NCBI RefSeq assembly: GCF_005405385.1
Contig: NZ_BJDY01000003.1
Coordinates: 372,001-436,000, forward strand
Source of the DNA: Lactiplantibacillus mudanjiangensis
GTDB lineage: Bacteria; Bacillota; Bacilli; Lactobacillales; Lactobacillaceae
Direction: 5' to 3'
Length of the DNA: 64,000 nucleotides
Position numbers and translations under genes: made by a program. The notes beneath the pieces are model-generated. The model searched no databases and was not told the DNA's origin. It was given only the letters and a program-made list of their open reading frames with translations. Positions 61,447-64,000 of this stretch are shown here, piece after piece (the stretch's first letter is position 1; each line of letters opens with the position of its first letter).

Positions 61447-61478
61447 AGAATTGGCCGATTATGGCTGATTCTTTTTTT
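61447..61478 (+). terminator. Terminator of the PTS/glucosidase operon
   Basis: AGAATTGGCC/GGCTGATTCT ten-bp stem with G-U pairs, six-base loop, seven T. Confidence 0.75.
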
Positions 61479-61490
61479 GTGCAATTTTCC

Positions 61491-61528
61491 TGCAACCGAT
61501 TGCACTAGCTTCGTAAAACGCTTACAAT
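61491..61528 (+). promoter_or_regulatory. lacI promoter with LacI-type operator and cre
   Basis: TTGCAC (61500-61505), 17 bp, TACAAT (61523-61528). The operator TGCAACCGATTGCA (61491-61504) overlaps the -35. GTAAAACGCTTACA (61513-61526) in the spacer fits cre at 12 of 14 positions. Autorepression plus CcpA control is likely. Confidence 0.7.
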
Positions 61529-61562
61529 GTAGCTATGAAAATGAAACAATGGAGGTAATCAT

Positions 61563-62570
61563 ATGGCGACGATTAAAGATGTAGCTAAGCTCGCTAAAGT
61601 CTCGCCCTCGACCGCATCCCGGGCCATGCACGATAATCCAGCAATTACGCAAAAAACGAAGGCACGTGTCTGGAAAGCCATGCAAACGTTGCACTATGCA
61701 CCAGATTTTAATGCACAGAGTCTTGCCAATAAGCGTAGTAATGCAATTGGTGTGATTCTACCAGTTGATCATCATGAAATTTTTACCAATCCGTTCTTTT
61801 TAAAGGTCTTACGGGGTATTAGTGAGGCTTGTTACCAAGCCCAAGCGATGGTTAATTTGGCGACGGGGTCATCCCAAGCAGAATTACTGAATAGTATCGA
61901 TATTATGGTGACTCAAGGGATGATTCGTCGGTTTATCGTCCTGTATTCTGAAAAAGATGATCCAATTTTAACGAAGCTACGGCAGTTAGATGCGCAATAT
62001 GTCATGATTGGTAAACCTTACCAATTAGTGAATGAAACACCGTATGTCGATAACGATAATATTTTAGCAGGGTCGGATGCGGCGCAATTTTTAGTCGATC
62101 ATGGTCATAAAAATATTTGTTTCGTCTATAATGATTTAAAGAAGATGGTTCAAAATGATCGCATGCTAGGATATCAACGGGTCATGATGGACAATCAATT
62201 GTTGATTAATTCGTTTGAGTTACCAGCACAAGAATATCCAGGTGGTCGGCAACTGGTGATCCAATATTTGACGCAACATCCTGAAATTACAGCATTTATC
62301 ACGGTTGATGATATGTTAGGGTTACGAATTCAACAAGTCTTAAAATCATCAACGATGGTGGCAGATCGTGAAGCGTCAATTATTGGTTTTAATAATTCGG
62401 TCTTTTCAGAAGCTGCCCATCCCGCCTTAACGTCAGTTGAAATTTTTCCACGTCGCTTGGGGCATGAAGCGGCTAAGATTGCGGTTGGACTTCAAAGCGA
62501 TGATCATCTATCAACGAAATTGATTGTCCCACATCAGATTATTGAACGCCATTCAGTGGCAACGGTATAA
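61563..62570 (+). CDS. LacI-family regulator (MalR-like), first of two
   Basis: A 335-residue repressor. TIKDVAKLAKVSPSTASRAMHDNPAIT is the LacI helix-turn-helix and hinge, followed by a periplasmic-binding-type effector domain (IGVILPVDHHEIFTNPFF). MalR-type proteins control maltose or oligoglucoside genes, which fits the GH13/GH31 neighbours. GGAGG precedes the ATG. A LacI-type operator overlaps its own promoter. Confidence 0.9.
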   Translation: MATIKDVAKLAKVSPSTASRAMHDNPAITQKTKARVWKAMQTLHYAPDFNAQSLANKRSNAIGVILPVDHHEIFTNPFFLKVLRGISEACYQAQAMVNLATGSSQAELLNSIDIMVTQGMIRRFIVLYSEKDDPILTKLRQLDAQYVMIGKPYQLVNETPYVDNDNILAGSDAAQFLVDHGHKNICFVYNDLKKMVQNDRMLGYQRVMMDNQLLINSFELPAQEYPGGRQLVIQYLTQHPEITAFITVDDMLGLRIQQVLKSSTMVADREASIIGFNNSVFSEAAHPALTSVEIFPRRLGHEAAKIAVGLQSDDHLSTKLIVPHQIIERHSVATV

Positions 62571-62594
62571 CATAGTTAACTTGGGGGTGTAAGG

Positions 62595-63557
62595 GTGACA
62601 ACATTAACAGATGTAGCCAAACGGGCTAATGTGTCTAAAATGACTGTCTCACGGGTGATTAATCATCCAGAACAAGTTCGTGATGAGTTAAAACAAAGTG
62701 TTTTTACGGCGATGCATGAATTGAATTATCGTCCCAATGTGGCGGCAAAAGCATTAGTGAATAATCGGACCCAAATTATTAAGTTATTTATTTTAGAAGA
62801 TATGGATACCACGGAGCCTTACTATATGAATCTGTTGGCAGGGATCTCTAAGGAACTAGGTAAGGAGCAATACTCGTTACAATTAGTGACGAATCATAGC
62901 TTTGATATTGGCGGTTGTGATGGGTATATTGTGACGGGAATGCGACATACAGATTTTGAATGGGTGCAACGGTTGACTCGACCAGTCGTCTTATTCGGGG
63001 AAAATCGCTTGGAGCTTGACTATTGCGATACTAATAATACGTTGGGAACGCAAATGGCAACTGAATATGCACTCAAACAAGGCTATACCAACATTGAATT
63101 TATTGGCATTAACGTTAAGGAGCCTTTTGAATACTCTCGTGAGGCGGGTTACTTAATGAGTATGCAAAATCATCAATTACCGACGACGATTCATCGTTTT
63201 AGCAATCATAGCCACCTGGCAATGGAATATATTGAAGCTAACTGGTCGGATCTGAAGGCCAATACGTGTTACGTATGTGCTAGTGATCGGTTAGCTTTCG
63301 GTATTGAAAAAGGATTGACGATTTTTAATGCCCGAGTTCCAGCTGATTTTGGTATTATCGGATTTGACGGTGTCTTCTTAAATCAAGTGGCAACGCCAAA
63401 GCTCACGACGGTACAACAACCGATTTTTGAGTTAGGGGTCCGTTGTGCGCGGATGTTATTAACTAAGATTGAAAAAGATGGTCAATCACAAGGAATTGAA
63501 CAATTATTGCCGACATTGTCGATTGCGGGGTCGACTCGTAATGACCAGGGAGATTAA
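62595..63557 (+). CDS. LacI-family regulator, second of two
   Basis: A 320-residue repressor with TLTDVAKRANVSKMTVSRVINHPEQV as DNA-binding helices and a shorter effector domain. It starts with GTG, preceded by GGGGG, 24 nt after the first lacI gene and probably co-transcribed. The two proteins are well diverged. A LacI-type operator lies at the last promoter of the window, facing a gene further right, a possible target. Confidence 0.88.
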   Translation: MTTLTDVAKRANVSKMTVSRVINHPEQVRDELKQSVFTAMHELNYRPNVAAKALVNNRTQIIKLFILEDMDTTEPYYMNLLAGISKELGKEQYSLQLVTNHSFDIGGCDGYIVTGMRHTDFEWVQRLTRPVVLFGENRLELDYCDTNNTLGTQMATEYALKQGYTNIEFIGINVKEPFEYSREAGYLMSMQNHQLPTTIHRFSNHSHLAMEYIEANWSDLKANTCYVCASDRLAFGIEKGLTIFNARVPADFGIIGFDGVFLNQVATPKLTTVQQPIFELGVRCARMLLTKIEKDGQSQGIEQLLPTLSIAGSTRNDQGD

Positions 63558-63570
63558 AATTAACGGGGTA

Positions 63571-63596
63571 AGGGCGTTTATGAGAACGCCTTTTTT
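63571..63596 (+). terminator. Terminator of the lacI pair
   Basis: GGCGTT (63573-63578) pairs with AACGCC (63585-63590), six-base loop, six T. Confidence 0.75.
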
Positions 63597-63614
63597 GTGC
63601 TGAATTGCCAAACT

Positions 63615-63648
63615 AAAAGAGATTCTTTACCAAATGAAATCTCTTTTT
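63615..63648. terminator. Second terminator-like hairpin
   Basis: AAAAGAGATT/AATCTCTTTT ten-bp stem with a 13-base loop; T-rich on both strands. Confidence 0.55.
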
Positions 63649-63683
63649 CCATAGAAAGGCTGGACGAAATAATAATCTATTGC

Positions 63684-63721
63684 TGTTAATATCTATGAGC
63701 AATGCGAAGTTGATATTAACA
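63684..63721. repeat. Ten-bp inverted repeat
   Basis: TGTTAATATC (63684-63693) and GATATTAACA (63712-63721), perfect arms with an 18-base spacer. Role unknown. Confidence 0.45.
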
Positions 63722-63784
63722 TTGATATTCTACAAAGACTGTTATTTTCAATAAGTCCATTCTGGGAATATCAATCAATAACTA

Positions 63785-63840
63785 AGTATTTTAGTACCAT
63801 AGTACCTTGGTACTAAAATATCATAGTACTAAAGTACTGT
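63785..63840. repeat. 8-bp-periodic GTAC array
   Basis: GTAC occurs at 63794, 63802, 63810, 63826 and 63834, all in one 8-bp register, with a degenerate unit at 63818 and AAGTATTT before. Within it TATTTTAGTACC and GGTACTAAAATA form a perfect 12-bp dyad (63787-63820). It resembles iteron or centromere arrays bound by partition or replication proteins. Confidence 0.6.
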
Positions 63841-63936
63841 TTCATCAAAGGATTGAGTGGTAGTTGCTAATATGTTTTTGCCTTAGTCATAATTTGGATG
63901 TCTTCTATGTCCGGGATACTTTATTTTCAAAAACAA

Positions 63937-63986
63937 TTGATATCAGCCTGATTTTTTATACATAAACAAAACTGTTACCGTTAACA
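63937..63986 (+). promoter_or_regulatory. Promoter with LacI-type operator for a gene beyond the window
   Basis: TTGATA (63937-63942), 16 bp, TACATA (63959-63964). TGTTACCGTTAACA (63973-63986) is a LacI-type palindrome at the predicted transcript start. No start codon falls before the window ends. Confidence 0.55.
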
Positions 63987-64000
63987 CGCCAGACCCCCTT

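Overview
The window reads as chromosomal DNA of a Lactobacillaceae member, most probably the Lactiplantibacillus plantarum group. Support comes from strong AGGAGG ribosome sites, mid-40s GC by eye, many PTS permeases, perfect CIRCE and CtsR boxes before a small heat-shock gene, an oleate hydratase of 564 residues, and cre sites of the Firmicutes type. Two parS-like ParB sites (one a perfect match to TGTTTCACGTGAAACA) suggest that the segment lies in the origin-proximal part of the chromosome. No rRNA, tRNA, intact insertion sequence, prophage or CRISPR array was seen.

Layout. 0-9 kb: esterase, proline iminopeptidase-like hydrolase, P-type cation ATPase, GNAT, PspC pair, a divergent FMN reductase/MarR pair with twin operators, an HrcA+CtsR controlled Hsp20, and TerC. 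9.1-12.1 kb: a decaying accessory island in which only a short-chain dehydrogenase is intact, flanked by a broken TetR gene, a broken lectin-like ORF and a broken sigma/HTH-like ORF. 12.1-15 kb: two MFS exporters around a probably leaderless ArsR regulator. 15-19.5 kb: cellobiose-type PTS IIC genes with DUF3284 and GntR. 19.8-27.6 kb: a 37-residue membrane peptide, aldo/keto reductase, deoxyribosyltransferase, YczE-like protein, HAD phosphatase, oleate hydratase, a secreted repeat protein and a lineage-specific 505-residue protein.

27.6-34 kb holds two LysR plus fumarate-reductase-like flavoenzyme modules in tandem. One enzyme carries its own N-terminal FMN-reductase domain and the other does not; they look like organic electron-acceptor (enoate/cinnamate-type) reductases. 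34-38.7 kb is a beta-glucoside PTS operon (IIB, IIC, 6-phospho-beta-glucosidase) with a GntR gene nearby. 38.8-40.6 kb holds a PadR/DUF2812 pair flanked by two 182-nt direct repeats with strong, covarying secondary structure; a third divergent element lies at 16.6 kb, and all three sit between a last stop codon and an intrinsic terminator. 41-45 kb: AP2/zinc-ribbon orphan, a candidate small RNA or attenuator, and an ABC exporter with TetR. 45-51 kb: MFS, an acyl-CoA dehydrogenase fused to an ETF-alpha FAD domain, a membrane-anchored arylsulfotransferase, and a FolT-like ECF S component.

51.5-63.6 kb is one sugar-use locus: a LevR-type activator (sigma-54 partner) under a cre-containing promoter, a textbook -24/-12 promoter, mannose-family PTS IIB-IIB-IIC-IID-IIA, then GH13 and GH31 alpha-glucosidases and two LacI regulators. 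The last 400 bases hold an 8-bp-periodic GTAC array and a promoter with a LacI-type operator for a gene beyond the window. Functions are inferred from visible motifs; no database search was run.
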